DNA of 64,000 nt from Ruminococcus sp. (GCA_017404665.1 JAFRBX010000011.1:36853-100852), one strand, 5' to 3'. Counted from the first letter of the stretch, positions 1 to 9,122 are shown. Notes: generated from the letters alone by a model not told the origin. Made by a program: numbers and translations.

Positions 1-2943
1 CGGTATCGTGATGTCCGCCAGCGCGCGCTGGATATATGTCGCGTCGATGATCGTGACCTCGCCGTCGCCGTCCGCGTCGCCGAGAACATAGGAGGATGTC
101 TCGCTCTTTACCGTTGTGACCGTGACCGTCACCGCGCCGGTGACTTTAGTGACACGATAGGTGTTATCAGCGCCCAAATCCTTGAGATTCTTATAAGCGC
201 CGGAAGCGGTCACGGAATCGAGAGTATAGCCATCCTTGAGAACGATAGCGAAGTTGACCTGACCGTCGCCGGTGATCACCGGGTATCCCGAATCACTGTC
301 GCGCGCTACGGCGATGGATACGCCTGTTTCGTCAGCAGAAGTATAATCCTGCGTATAGTAAACGTCGATTGACTTGACGCCCTCGCCGCAGGAGAAGGTC
401 GCCGTGAAGGGAGCCGCCGTCTTTGTATCGGTGTATTCTGTCGAACCGATCGAAGCCTTTGCGGTAAAGGTAATCAAAGAGGGAGAAGTCAGCACGCTCG
501 TTACCGTACCGTCAACGCTGACGGTATTGCCGCAGTCGGCGCAGGTATAGGTAAGGGTCGCGGTGTCATAATCATCACTCCACGCCCATGCGGGAGCGGT
601 ACCTGAGGCGATCGTTCCGTGCTCGCACGCGACTGTCGTGATCGTGACGGTGGTATCTGAGGTGATCTTTGTAATACGGTAAGTATTTGCAAGTCCGGTA
701 TCCGTCGGTCCCTTGATATTCTTATAGGTTCCGGCGGTCGCCGCAACGCTGTCGAGTGCATAACCGTCGTTGAGGACGACGGTAAAATTGACCTGACCGC
801 TGCCGGTGGAATCGGGCTCTCCGGTATCGCTGCTGCGCGATACTGTCGACCCGGTCGCGGAAACAGATTCACCCACGCCGGTATAATCCTGTGTATCGTA
901 AACTGTAATTGAGCTGACGCCGCTGTCGCCCGCAAAGGTTACTGTATAGCCCTCGTCAACGATCTCGGTCTGCTCGACAGAATGATCGCATGCGTCAACA
1001 GAAACTGCCGCATCGATCGTCTGCCTCTCTGTCGCGCCGCACTTAGAACAGGTGTAGGTCGTCACGCCCGAGGACGCCGCGCCGGAATCCCAGCTGTGGC
1101 TCCATGAACCGCCCTTACATGCCGTTACGCTCGTAGCTGTGACGATCGAGGGAGCGTTGGTTGATACGGTAGTCGGCCACGACGCCATGATATAAGTGAC
1201 ATTTTTGGGGAGCGTGTAGCTGAATTTTACGCTGCCGCCGGTGCCCATCTTGGTGTTGATGATCTTGCCTGCGGAATAGCTGGTGGAACTGGTTGTATAC
1301 TTCTGATTGCTGCCGAACCAGCTTGACTGAGCAGAGCCGTCCATACCGGTGCCGCCGGCAGTGAACACCGTTGCTCCCTGAATGGATACGGTACCGTCAG
1401 CATCCAGCGCTGAATTATCGCCGCCGCCTCTCATGCTGAAAACCGCCTGTGTACCGCCGTACAGATACAACCCGCCGTTGGAGTCGAGACCGTCGCCGTC
1501 GCAGTTGACGTACAGATCGCCGCCGTAGATATAAATGTTATAATCGCCTGAGGTAGTGGAACCGCCGCCGGGGTTGAAGCCGCCGCCGGGACCTCCCTGA
1601 CCGCCGGGTCTGCCGCCGCCGGGATTAAAGGTATTGCCGCCGCCCGCGCCGGGATCGGAACCGTTGCTGCTGCCGCCTGCCGCGTTAACGCCGTCGTCAC
1701 TCGCGACCACATAATAACGTCCGGAATAGATATAGACCGTACCGCCTTCAAGACCTTCATAAGAGCTGTTGATAGTAACGTCGGGATCACGCTCGTATCC
1801 GCCCTCGGTCCCGAGAATCAGCGAGGTGTCGCCGTGCATGCCGTCGTCACCTGTCCGGATCGTGAAGGTGCCGCCGGTCACGGTCGCGTATGCGTCGGAG
1901 TGGACAGCGTCGTCACCCGTATTCAGGTTGAAGGTACCGCCCGTGATCGTGAGCGCGGGATCGATCCCCGCCTCTTCGGCACGGTCGCCGGAGGCCTTCA
2001 GGCCCTTGCAGCTGTAAGAATTCGCCAGCGTATCGTTCCACACGCTGTAGCCCTTCCATGTCTGGATATCAAAGGCGCCGCCGTTGATGTTCAGCGCGGT
2101 ATCCGCCTGGATACCGTCGCCGTCAACGTCGATATCGAAGGTGCCGCCGTTGATCGTGATCGTACCTGCGGAGTCTGTATCGATGGTTGTTCCTTCGGTT
2201 TCGTCTGTGGCGTCGGGAGCGCTCTTGATGCCGTCGTTCGCGGCTTTGATGACATAGGTTCCCTGATTGATGACGATACTGCCGTCACAGCCGATGCCGT
2301 TGTTGACAGCCGCGCCTGAGGTCGTTGCGCCGTAGTATTTTCCGCTGCCGCCGACAGTAATCGTACCGGACTGATTGAAGATCAATGACGCAGTGGAGCC
2401 GCCCTTGATGCCGTTCTTCGTGTTCGCGGCGACATTCAGATTACCGTCGCCGCAGAAGGTCACGGAGGATCCGCTCTTCACCTTGATCGCCGCGCCCTCA
2501 AAGGCGTCCGCAATTGTCGTATCTGTTGAGGTCTCATTCGCGGGATCCTCATTATCGGTCAAGGCAGATGTACCCACCAGATGGATATTGACCGTTGATG
2601 TCTTTTTGACAACGATCGGCGCCGTCGTTGAAGACGCAAGCGTCAGGTTATCCAGAATGAGTGTGACGCCCGTCAAACCTTTGCTGACGATGATTGCGCC
2701 CTCGGAGCAGCTGCCGCCGATGCGGTAGGTGCCTGCCGCTGTTATCGTCAGCGCAGTGCCGTCGATGGTATAGCCGCTGCCCGCGGAGGTCTCAGTGACA
2801 GAACCGTCCGAGAAGGTCAGTATCGCGCTTTGATCGACCGCCGCAGAGCTTGAAGCCGTGTCAGCCGACGCCGCCGTGATACCCGTGATGCTGCATGATA
2901 CCATCAGCAGCGCCAAAAGCAGGGTTAGCAGTTTTTTTGTCAT
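1..2943 (-). CDS. Secreted Cthe_2159-like carbohydrate-binding beta-helix protein with C-terminal dockerin (3' end outside window)
   Basis: The open frame covers 981 codons and runs off the left edge. It starts with a signal peptide (MTKKLLTLLLALLMVS, cut near ASA). Residues about 35-590 are rich in short Gly/Asn/Asp beta-helix turns of the kind seen in the Cthe_2159 carbohydrate/pectin-binding family, with a Gly/Pro-rich stretch (GGGRPGGQGGPGGG) inside. Two homologous modules of about 100 residues follow, each with a QDYT motif and a GQVNF motif and preceded by a CxxC knuckle (TCSKCG, TCADCG). The last residues visible, GDADGDGEVTIIDAT, are the first calcium loop of a type I dockerin, so the protein probably docks on a cohesin scaffold or the cell surface. 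The start at 2943 has GGAG nine bases upstream; an in-frame ATG at 2949 is the alternative. Family assignment is from pattern recognition; the dockerin call is firm. Confidence 0.85.
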   Translation of the reverse strand, partial: MTKKLLTLLLALLMVSCSITGITAASADTASSSAAVDQSAILTFSDGSVTETSAGSGYTIDGTALTITAAGTYRIGGSCSEGAIIVSKGLTGVTLILDNLTLASSTTAPIVVKKTSTVNIHLVGTSALTDNEDPANETSTDTTIADAFEGAAIKVKSGSSVTFCGDGNLNVAANTKNGIKGGSTASLIFNQSGTITVGGSGKYYGATTSGAAVNNGIGCDGSIVINQGTYVIKAANDGIKSAPDATDETEGTTIDTDSAGTITINGGTFDIDVDGDGIQADTALNINGGAFDIQTWKGYSVWNDTLANSYSCKGLKASGDRAEEAGIDPALTITGGTFNLNTGDDAVHSDAYATVTGGTFTIRTGDDGMHGDTSLILGTEGGYERDPDVTINSSYEGLEGGTVYIYSGRYYVVASDDGVNAAGGSSNGSDPGAGGGNTFNPGGGRPGGQGGPGGGFNPGGGSTTSGDYNIYIYGGDLYVNCDGDGLDSNGGLYLYGGTQAVFSMRGGGDNSALDADGTVSIQGATVFTAGGTGMDGSAQSSWFGSNQKYTTSSTSYSAGKIINTKMGTGGSVKFSYTLPKNVTYIMASWPTTVSTNAPSIVTATSVTACKGGSWSHSWDSGAASSGVTTYTCSKCGATERQTIDAAVSVDACDHSVEQTEIVDEGYTVTFAGDSGVSSITVYDTQDYTGVGESVSATGSTVSRSSDTGEPDSTGSGQVNFTVVLNDGYALDSVAATAGTYKNIKGPTDTGLANTYRITKITSDTTVTITTVACEHGTIASGTAPAWAWSDDYDTATLTYTCADCGNTVSVDGTVTSVLTSPSLITFTAKASIGSTEYTDTKTAAPFTATFSCGEGVKSIDVYYTQDYTSADETGVSIAVARDSDSGYPVITGDGQVNFAIVLKDGYTLDSVTASGAYKNLKDLGADNTYRVTKVTGAVTVTVTTVKSETSSYVLGDADGDGEVTIIDATYIQRALADITIP

Positions 2944-2971
2944 AGTCATACGCTCCTTCATTTTTGATCGG

Positions 2972-3000
2972 ATATCCTTGAAGCAATATTTCAAGGATAT
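2972..3000 (-). promoter_or_regulatory. Perfect inverted repeat in the leader of the dockerin gene
   Basis: ATATCCTTGAA and TTCAAGGATAT form perfect 11-bp arms around a 7-base spacer, 29 bases upstream of the start codon. It could be an operator or an mRNA 5' hairpin. There is no T-run, so a terminator is unlikely. The rest of the 364-bp divergent gap holds the promoter of the next gene and no coding frame that I can support. Confidence 0.5.
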
Positions 3001-3237
3001 GCTGTTACCATATCCTACACTAATATAAAAGTCGTGATAATGCAATAGATATCACAGAAAACTCAGTCAATTTTCACAAAACCGTCACATAATCCGACAC
3101 GATGACCTATTGAGCCGCGTCTGTGATCCGCCGCATATAAGGGCGTGTGCGGAGCATATCTTGGAGCCCGCTTTTGACGTGCAGGCGAAGCGATGGCAAA
3201 AAAATGCATGTTCATCAAAATTTTTTTGATTTTCCCA

Positions 3238-3266
3238 GTGACAAACACAAAAATGTATTGTATAAT
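3238..3266 (+). promoter_or_regulatory. Sigma-A type promoter for the 156-aa hypothetical gene
   Basis: GTGACA, 17-base spacer, perfect TATAAT, about 40 bases before the start codon at 3308. Confidence 0.65.
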
Positions 3267-3307
3267 GTTCTTGGACTATATGCTGACGACAGAACGGAGG
3301 AACGAGT

Positions 3308-3778
3308 ATGAGTAATGTAATGATCAACAACGAGATCGGCATAACCTTTGCCGACAGCTTCAGCGAAATGAGCGAGCAGGAGCTGACGCGGTATTTCGGC
3401 TCGCCCGCCGACCGCTGGGGCGCCTACGACGCCGAACGGCACATCATCCTTTCTGTCGGCTGGAAAAAAGCGGGATTTCTTCAATCCGATCCTGAGATGC
3501 ACCTGTTCGAGCTGCAGTCCCGTCTGCGCCGCAGTCTGCTTAATTTCCAGCAGATCACCACCTACAAGACTAAGATCGCATCCGCAAAAAAGGATAACGC
3601 CAGCGGCGTGCGCTTTGAATACAGGGTCAAGGATTCGGTGAGAGTGCATGTCGTCGATCTGATTGTGTTCAAGCACAAGAAGAATTTCTATGCCGTCTAT
3701 TTTGTTTCCCGCAAAGCGAACGCAGCAGCTGTCCGCACCGACCTGCAGCAGATCCTGCAGTCTGTCACCCTAAACTGA
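3308..3778 (+). CDS. Hypothetical 156-aa cytosolic protein
   Basis: I do not recognise a named family with confidence. The protein has no signal peptide or membrane segment. It starts NNEIGITFADSFSEMSEQEL, contains DAERHIILSVGWKK, then alternating beta strands (VRVHVVDLIVFKHKKNFYAVYFV) and an amphipathic C-terminal helix. This layout resembles small PsbP/Mog1-like alpha-beta proteins that open with a 'simple fish-hook' strand and end in a helix, but that is only an impression. GGAGG lies seven bases before the ATG, a good promoter lies upstream and a terminator follows, so it is a real single-gene unit. Confidence 0.75.
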   Translation: MSNVMINNEIGITFADSFSEMSEQELTRYFGSPADRWGAYDAERHIILSVGWKKAGFLQSDPEMHLFELQSRLRRSLLNFQQITTYKTKIASAKKDNASGVRFEYRVKDSVRVHVVDLIVFKHKKNFYAVYFVSRKANAAAVRTDLQQILQSVTLN

Positions 3779-3780
3779 CG

Positions 3781-3809
3781 GCAAGCTGAGCTGCTCAGCT
3801 TGCATTTTC
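3781..3809 (+). terminator. Rho-independent terminator
   Basis: GCAAGCTGAG pairs with CTCAGCTTGC around a 3-base loop, followed by ATTTTC, directly after the stop codon at 3778. The next 210 bases hold no gene that I can support. Confidence 0.65.
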
Positions 3810-4022
3810 ACCGAAAAACAAGACCCTGCCGATCGGGCAGCGTCCTGTTCGCCGTTTGATCGCGTCAATCTGAAATCTACCCACCGCTCGACCGACCGCT
3901 ATGGTCTGCCGCGCGGTTTTTTCTTTGCTGTAGCCATGCCTCACGATCCCTGCTCGTTGGGGCTTTTCTTTTTGCGCGTTTTGTAATATAATGGTGTCGA
4001 AAGAATAAAGAAGGGTGATCAC

Positions 4023-4772
4023 ATGTATAAACCAATCGTTATCTTGGGACCGATGGAAAGCGAATCGGCGCTGCTGATACAGCGTCTTGAAAATCGCATC
4101 GAGCATCCCGAGGGTGCCTTTACCTTTCACGAGGGCATGATCGACGGCTGGCCCGCCGTTATCTGCCGCACCTATATCGGCGTGGTCAACTCCGCCGCCG
4201 CTGCGGCTCTGGCTATCCAAAAGTATGATCCGCTGTGCGTGATCATAGAGGGAACCTCGGGCGCACATAACCCCGCCCTGCATCAGGGCGACATCGTGCT
4301 GGGTGAAAGGCTGGTGCACATCGGGCGCTTCTTCACTCCGCATCGTGACGCGGGAGAGGGCTCAAACGCTTTCAAGTGGGAGCCGCACGGCAGTGAGATC
4401 GCCACCGTCGATCCCGATCGGGAAACCGACGTTCTGCACAGCGACAGCCGTATTCTTACCGCTGCCGAAACCGTCCCCTATACGGGCGGCAGGGTGCTGC
4501 GCGGCTGCATCGGCGCGGCGGATATCTGGAACCGCGAGCTGGATATGATCGCTCACCTGCACCAGACACTCGGCACCGACTGCGAGGAGATGGAGGGCTT
4601 CGGCGTAGCGCAGGTATGCGCAATGTTCCGAGTGCCGTGCGCGGATATCCGTGTGATCAGCAACAGCGAATGGTATCCAAAGGAAGAATTTAACGAAAAG
4701 TACGGCGAACAATGCCAGATGTTTGTGCTGGAAGTCATCAAGAGAATGATTGCGGAAAAGACGCTTTTGTGA
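4023..4772 (+). CDS. MTA/SAH nucleosidase-fold (PNP_UDP family) protein with Asn at the catalytic Asp position
   Basis: A 249-aa protein of the purine nucleoside phosphorylase/nucleosidase superfamily. Visible landmarks against E. coli MTAN are GPMESES (Glu12 region), EGTSGAHNPALHQGDIVLG (ribose/phosphate-side loop), EEMEGFGVAQVC (Glu174 site) and IRVISNSEW, where MTAN has the catalytic Asp197 (ISD). Asp to Asn here fits 6-oxopurine recognition, as in purine nucleoside phosphorylases and futalosine hydrolase, more than adenine. I infer a purine nucleosidase or phosphorylase of uncertain substrate rather than a standard MTAN. A TATAAT box at 3987-3992 lies upstream, with a weak -35 region. Confidence 0.8.
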   Translation: MYKPIVILGPMESESALLIQRLENRIEHPEGAFTFHEGMIDGWPAVICRTYIGVVNSAAAAALAIQKYDPLCVIIEGTSGAHNPALHQGDIVLGERLVHIGRFFTPHRDAGEGSNAFKWEPHGSEIATVDPDRETDVLHSDSRILTAAETVPYTGGRVLRGCIGAADIWNRELDMIAHLHQTLGTDCEEMEGFGVAQVCAMFRVPCADIRVISNSEWYPKEEFNEKYGEQCQMFVLEVIKRMIAEKTLL

Positions 4773-4783
4773 TAGAATAAGAT

Positions 4784-4932
4784 AGCCTTCCCCTTGAGGG
4801 GAAGGTGCTGAACGCAGTGAAGCGGATGAGGTGGAAGCGTTTCTGCCATATTCCGTTTATTGATATATCGGATAGGTTTCCACCTCATCCGACTCGGCTT
4901 TGCCGAGCCACCTTCCCCTCAAGGGGAAGGCT
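4784..4932. repeat. Family 1 palindromic element, full-length copy
   Basis: Both ends are AGCCTTCCCCTYRAGGGGAAGG-type palindromes (4784-4805 and 4911-4932), each a hairpin in itself. The interior has GGATGAGGTGGAA and its inverse TTCCACCTCATCC around an AT-rich centre. A second full copy is at 20691-20849 and short copies at 19711, 22806 and 31408. It ends six bases before the fumC ribosome site. Confidence 0.85.
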
Positions 4933-4947
4933 CATACGGAGGACTAT

Positions 4948-6321
4948 ATGGAAAAATACAGGATCGAGCGCGACTCGATGGGCGAAATGAAGGTGCCGGC
5001 AGAGCGGTACTGGGGCGCCCAGACACAGCGCAGTTATCAGAACTTTCCCATCGGATGGGAAAAGATGCCTGCGGAGATCATCCGTGCCTTCGCCCTGCTC
5101 AAAAAAGCGGCTGCACAGGCAAATCACGAGCTCAAGCCCGAAAAAATGACCGAGGAAAAGTGCGCGGCAATAGCTAAAGCGTGCGATGAGATCATTCAAG
5201 GAGAACTCCCGCGGGAGTTCCCGCTGGTCGTCTGGCAGACGGGCTCCGGCACCCAGAGCAACATGAACGTCAACGAGGTCGTCGCGAACCGCGGGAACGC
5301 GATCGCCGGCGAAAAGCTCCTGCATCCCAACGACGACGTCAACATGTCCCAGAGCTCCAACGACACCTTCCCCACCGCCATGCACATCGCTTGTGCAATA
5401 GCGGTACATGACGAGCTGATTCCGGCGATCGATGTCCTCATCAGCACCCTGAAACGGCTGGAAAAAGAAAATGCGGGCATTGTCAAGAGCGGACGCACCC
5501 ATCTGCAGGACGCGGTGCCGATCGCGTTCTCACAGGAGATCAGCGGATGGCGCGGGATGCTGGAGGCTGACCGCGAACAGCTCATAAAAGCGCTCGACGG
5601 ACTGTATATGCTCGCGATCGGCGGCACGGCGGTCGGCACGGGTCTCAACGCGCCCGAGGGCTTCGGCGATCCGGTCGCCGCAAAGCTCAGGGAAGCAACA
5701 GGGCTCCCCTTCGTCAGCAATCCGAACAAGTTCCACGCACTGACCTCTCTGGATAGAGTGATATTCGCGCACGGCGCGATGAAGGCGCTGGCGGCGGATC
5801 TGATGAAGATTGCCAACGATATCCGCTGGCTCGCCTCGGGTCCCCGCTGCGGCATCGGCGAGATCACTATTCCCGAGAACGAACCCGGCTCATCCATCAT
5901 GCCGGGTAAGGTCAACCCCACCCAGTGCGAGTCGATCACGATGATCGCGGTACAGGTGATGGGCAACGATACGACCATAGGCATGGCGGCGTCGCAGGGC
6001 AACTTCCAGCTCAACGTTTTTCTGCCCGTGACGGCATATAACTTCCTGCAGTCCGCGAGACTGCTGACCGACGGCATCCTCTCTTTCAACGAACGATGCG
6101 TCAGCGGTATCCGCGCCAACAAAGAGAAGATGAGTGAAAACCTGCACCGCTCGCTGATGCTGGTGACCTCGCTCAACCCCTACATCGGCTATGACAACTC
6201 AGCCAAGGTCGCGAAAAAAGCCTATAAAGAAAACCTCTCGCTCAAAGAAGCGTGCTTACAGCTGGGCTTCATGAGCGAGGAGGAATTTGACAGGGTATTT
6301 CATCCCGAAGAATTGGTATAA
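4948..6321 (+). CDS. fumC: Class II fumarate hydratase
   Basis: A 457-aa protein that interconverts fumarate and malate. It carries the superfamily signature GSSIMPGKVNP, the SGRTHLQDAVP active-site segment and SGPRCGIGE. Length fits FumC (about 460-467 aa), the iron-independent tetrameric class. The start at 4948 follows GGAGG by five bases; a longer frame reaching back to 4900 lies within the family 1 repeat and is not used. A malic enzyme gene follows 27 bases downstream, so the two probably form an operon that makes malate from fumarate and decarboxylates it to pyruvate. Confidence 0.96.
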   Translation: MEKYRIERDSMGEMKVPAERYWGAQTQRSYQNFPIGWEKMPAEIIRAFALLKKAAAQANHELKPEKMTEEKCAAIAKACDEIIQGELPREFPLVVWQTGSGTQSNMNVNEVVANRGNAIAGEKLLHPNDDVNMSQSSNDTFPTAMHIACAIAVHDELIPAIDVLISTLKRLEKENAGIVKSGRTHLQDAVPIAFSQEISGWRGMLEADREQLIKALDGLYMLAIGGTAVGTGLNAPEGFGDPVAAKLREATGLPFVSNPNKFHALTSLDRVIFAHGAMKALAADLMKIANDIRWLASGPRCGIGEITIPENEPGSSIMPGKVNPTQCESITMIAVQVMGNDTTIGMAASQGNFQLNVFLPVTAYNFLQSARLLTDGILSFNERCVSGIRANKEKMSENLHRSLMLVTSLNPYIGYDNSAKVAKKAYKENLSLKEACLQLGFMSEEEFDRVFHPEELV

Positions 6322-6348
6322 AGGGAAATATGGTATAAGGAGAAACTT

Positions 6349-7521
6349 ATGGATATCAGAAAAGAATCACTGCAAAAGCACTATCAATGGCAGGGTAAGA
6401 TCGAGGTCACGACGCGCTGTGACATCAACACCCGCGAGGAGCTTTCCCTCGCCTACACGCCCGGCGTCGCGGAGCCGTGTCTGGAGATACAAAAGGACGT
6501 CAATAAAAGCTATGATCTGACCCGCCGTCACAATCTGGTAGCTGTCGTTACCGACGGAACGGCAGTATTGGGCTTAGGCGATATCGGTCCCGAGGCAGGT
6601 ATGCCGGTCATGGAAGGCAAATGCGCGCTGTTCAAGGAATTTGCCGACGTGGACGCGTTCCCGCTGTGCGTCCGCTCTAAGGATGTGGTCGAGATCGTGC
6701 GCACCATCTATCTGATTTCCGGCTCGTTCGGCGGTATCAACCTCGAGGACATCAGCGCCCCGCGCTGTTTTGAGATCGAAGAAAAGCTCAAGGAGATCTG
6801 CGACATCCCGATCTTCCACGACGACCAGCACGGAACGGCGATCGTCGTCGCTGCGGCGCTGATCAACGCGCTCAAGGTCGTGGACAAGAAGATCGATGAG
6901 GTCAAAGCCGTTATCAACGGCGCGGGCTCGGCAGGTATCGCCATCTGCAAGCACCTGATGAAGATGGGGCTCAAGAACGTCATCATGGTCGACCGCGCGG
7001 GTATCATCCGCGAGGGTGACGAAAGGCTGAATCCCGCAAAGGCGGAGATCGCGAAGGTCACCAACCGCGAGAAGCTCAGCGGCACGCTTGCCGACGCGAT
7101 GGCAGGCGCGGACGTCTTTATCGGCGTTTCCGCACCCGGTACGGTAACGCAGGACATGATCCGCTCGATGGCGGACAAACCCATCGTGTTCCCTATGGCG
7201 AATCCGACGCCCGAGATCATGCCCGACGAGGCGATCGCCACAGGCGCGGCGGTAGTCGGAACGGGTCGCTCAGACTTTGCGAACCAGATCAACAACGTGC
7301 TCGCGTTCCCGGGCATCTTCCGCGGCGCGCTGGACTGCCGCGCGAGGTGCATCAACGAGGAGATGAAAGTCGCGACTTCCTTTGCGCTCGCTTCGCTGAT
7401 CCCCGACGAGGAGCTGAGAGCGGATAACATCATCATTTCCGCTTTGGACAAGAGCGTTGCACCGGTGGTCGCCGAAGCGGTCATCAAAGCAGCCCGGGAG
7501 ACCGGCGTTGCAAGGATATAA
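6349..7521 (+). CDS. NAD(P)-dependent malic enzyme (short bacterial type)
   Basis: A 390-aa protein without the C-terminal phosphotransacetylase-like domain of MaeB, so a short malic enzyme. It converts malate to pyruvate and CO2 with NAD(P) reduction. AYTPGVAEPC, the metal-site segment IFHDDQHGTAIV and the Rossmann motif NGAGSAGIA are visible, as is FPMANPTPEI near the C terminus. AAGGAG lies six bases before the ATG. It follows fumC by 27 bases on the same strand. Confidence 0.93.
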   Translation: MDIRKESLQKHYQWQGKIEVTTRCDINTREELSLAYTPGVAEPCLEIQKDVNKSYDLTRRHNLVAVVTDGTAVLGLGDIGPEAGMPVMEGKCALFKEFADVDAFPLCVRSKDVVEIVRTIYLISGSFGGINLEDISAPRCFEIEEKLKEICDIPIFHDDQHGTAIVVAAALINALKVVDKKIDEVKAVINGAGSAGIAICKHLMKMGLKNVIMVDRAGIIREGDERLNPAKAEIAKVTNREKLSGTLADAMAGADVFIGVSAPGTVTQDMIRSMADKPIVFPMANPTPEIMPDEAIATGAAVVGTGRSDFANQINNVLAFPGIFRGALDCRARCINEEMKVATSFALASLIPDEELRADNIIISALDKSVAPVVAEAVIKAARETGVARI

Positions 7522-7635
7522 GCAGCGTGACGCCGCATCCTTTCCCGGCAGCGTGATATGCACCCTTCCCGCCTTTTGCAGCCAATGATAGTAACCGAAC
7601 ATCATCAACGGCGGTATCAGAACATAGATTTGCTT

Positions 7636-8430
7636 ATGAAATTGAAAAGAATAGACAATAACAACGCGTTCGACTTCGGCAGAACCGCCGAGAACTACGC
7701 GAAATTCCGCGATATATATCCCGGGAGCATGTATGACAGGCTGATCGGGTACGGGATCGGGAAAGAGGGTCAGCACATTCTTGACCTAGGCAGCGGTACC
7801 GCTGTATTACCGATAAACCTATACCGCACGGGAGCAGATTTCACCGCAACGGATATCGCGGAGAATCAGGTCGCTTACGGCAAAAAGCTCGCCGCAGAGA
7901 AGGACATGGATCGTATCGCGTTCAAGGTCTGCCGTGCGGAGGACACGGGCTTTGCCGACGACAGCTTTGACGCGGTGACGGCGGTGCAGTGCTTTCCGTA
8001 TTTTGATGCTGAGAAAGCCGCCGCGGAGATATACCGCGTCTTAAGACCGCATGGGCTGTTTGGCAAGCTCCTCATGGACTGGCTGCCGAAGGAGGATACG
8101 GTGATCGCCGAAATGATCGAGACCGTCCGGCGTTACAATCCCGCGTGGAGCGAAAAGGGCTTCTCGGAAAACGAATACCGCTTTCCCGACTGGGCGAAGG
8201 ACAGATTCACATCACAGGCGGTGCTCTCCTATGATGAAACGCTCACCTTCACCAAAGAAGCGTGGCTTGGCAGGGTGCTGACCTGCCGCGGGGTCAGCGC
8301 GAGCCTGCCGCCCGACAAGGTCGCGCGGTTCGAGGAAGAATACCGCGGGATCCTCCAAAAGTATGACGAACCCCTGCTGCTGAAGCATAGAATCCACATA
8401 GAGCTGTATCGCTCGATCAAGGAGAAATAG
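7636..8430 (+). CDS. Class I SAM-dependent methyltransferase
   Basis: A 264-aa methyltransferase, UbiE/Methyltransf_11 type. Motif I is ILDLGSGTAVLPINL, followed by the acidic end of strand 2 (TATDIAENQV), and motif IV DDSFDAVTAVQCFPYF. The substrate is unknown. I chose the ATG at 7636 because MKLKRIDNNNAFDFG is where conserved sequence begins; the ribosome site is weak, and an upstream ATG at 7558 would add 26 unlikely residues. It ends one base before the cytidine deaminase gene, suggesting coupled translation. Confidence 0.8.
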   Translation: MKLKRIDNNNAFDFGRTAENYAKFRDIYPGSMYDRLIGYGIGKEGQHILDLGSGTAVLPINLYRTGADFTATDIAENQVAYGKKLAAEKDMDRIAFKVCRAEDTGFADDSFDAVTAVQCFPYFDAEKAAAEIYRVLRPHGLFGKLLMDWLPKEDTVIAEMIETVRRYNPAWSEKGFSENEYRFPDWAKDRFTSQAVLSYDETLTFTKEAWLGRVLTCRGVSASLPPDKVARFEEEYRGILQKYDEPLLLKHRIHIELYRSIKEK

Positions 8431-8431
8431 A

Positions 8432-8863
8432 ATGGATATCTGGGAAACATTATACGAAAAAGCGAAGGCGGAATACCACCCCGAGGAGGTATCGCCCTTT
8501 ATCACCGCGCACCATGTGGTATGCGCAATCGAAGCCGAAAACGGTGAGATCTTCACAGGCTTCTGCATCGAAGGCTGCAGCGGCGTGATCAATCTATGCG
8601 CTGAGCGCGTCGCCGCGCTGGACATGTACATGCACAGCGGACAGACTGTCGTCAAGCGGCTGATCGCGTTCAGAGATCAGCCGCCCACGGAAGGCAGCGG
8701 CGGCATACCCTGCGGCGCGTGCCGCGAATTCTTTATGCAGCTGAGCGAGCGCAACAAAAACATGAAGATCATGATCGATTACGCGAACCGCAAAACCGTG
8801 ACGCTGAATGAGCTTCTCCCCATATGGTGGGGTAAAGAACGATACGAGCAAAACAAATCATAA
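8432..8863 (+). CDS. Cytidine deaminase-like protein
   Basis: A 143-aa zinc deaminase. The catalytic CAE (residues 56-58) and PCGAC (93-97) give the three Cys zinc ligands of free-nucleoside cytidine deaminases, with Glu58 as proton shuttle. The C-terminal WWGKERYEQ differs from standard Cdd, so a blasticidin-S-deaminase-like or other nucleoside substrate is possible. AAGGAG lies just upstream, inside the end of the methyltransferase gene. A strong terminator follows. Confidence 0.85.
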   Translation: MDIWETLYEKAKAEYHPEEVSPFITAHHVVCAIEAENGEIFTGFCIEGCSGVINLCAERVAALDMYMHSGQTVVKRLIAFRDQPPTEGSGGIPCGACREFFMQLSERNKNMKIMIDYANRKTVTLNELLPIWWGKERYEQNKS

Positions 8864-8872
8864 AAGCAGAAC

Positions 8873-8907
8873 AGCACCGCAGATCGCTCCATCTGCGGTG
8901 CTTTCTT
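8873..8907 (+). terminator. Rho-independent terminator
   Basis: A perfect 12-bp stem, AGCACCGCAGAT with ATCTGCGGTGCT, six-base loop, then TTCTTA. It closes the 4948-8863 run. Confidence 0.85.
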
Positions 8908-8936
8908 ATGTCGGGTCTTGAATACAAGAATCCGTA

Positions 8937-9122
8937 TCATGCTGCAAGCGAATCCTGTTTTTCGATCAGATACACGTCGGCGTTCTCCATCGCGTCGAGC
9001 AGGTCGTCCTCAAAATCCAGCTGACTGATCGCGATAAACATTGCGGAGTCGGAGCAATCGGCTTTGCCGTAGCTTTTGGAATCCTCCGCCAATCTCCCGT
9101 AAAATTTTGCGTCATCAAACAT
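8937..9122 (-). CDS. Hypothetical 61-aa protein
   Basis: A small acidic soluble protein that I do not recognise. It begins MFDDAKFYGRLAEDSKSYG and has no membrane segment. GAGGTGA four bases before the ATG is a strong ribosome site, which is the main reason to accept it. The 225 bases between it and the next gene (9123-9347) are AT-rich and show no other gene. Confidence 0.55.
   Translation of the reverse strand: MFDDAKFYGRLAEDSKSYGKADCSDSAMFIAISQLDFEDDLLDAMENADVYLIEKQDSLAA

Noticed and set aside
3063-3342. Two overlapping minus-strand frames of 61 and 85 codons.
   Set aside because: They overlap the promoter and start of the 156-aa gene, have Cys/His-rich non-protein-like composition and no ribosome site.
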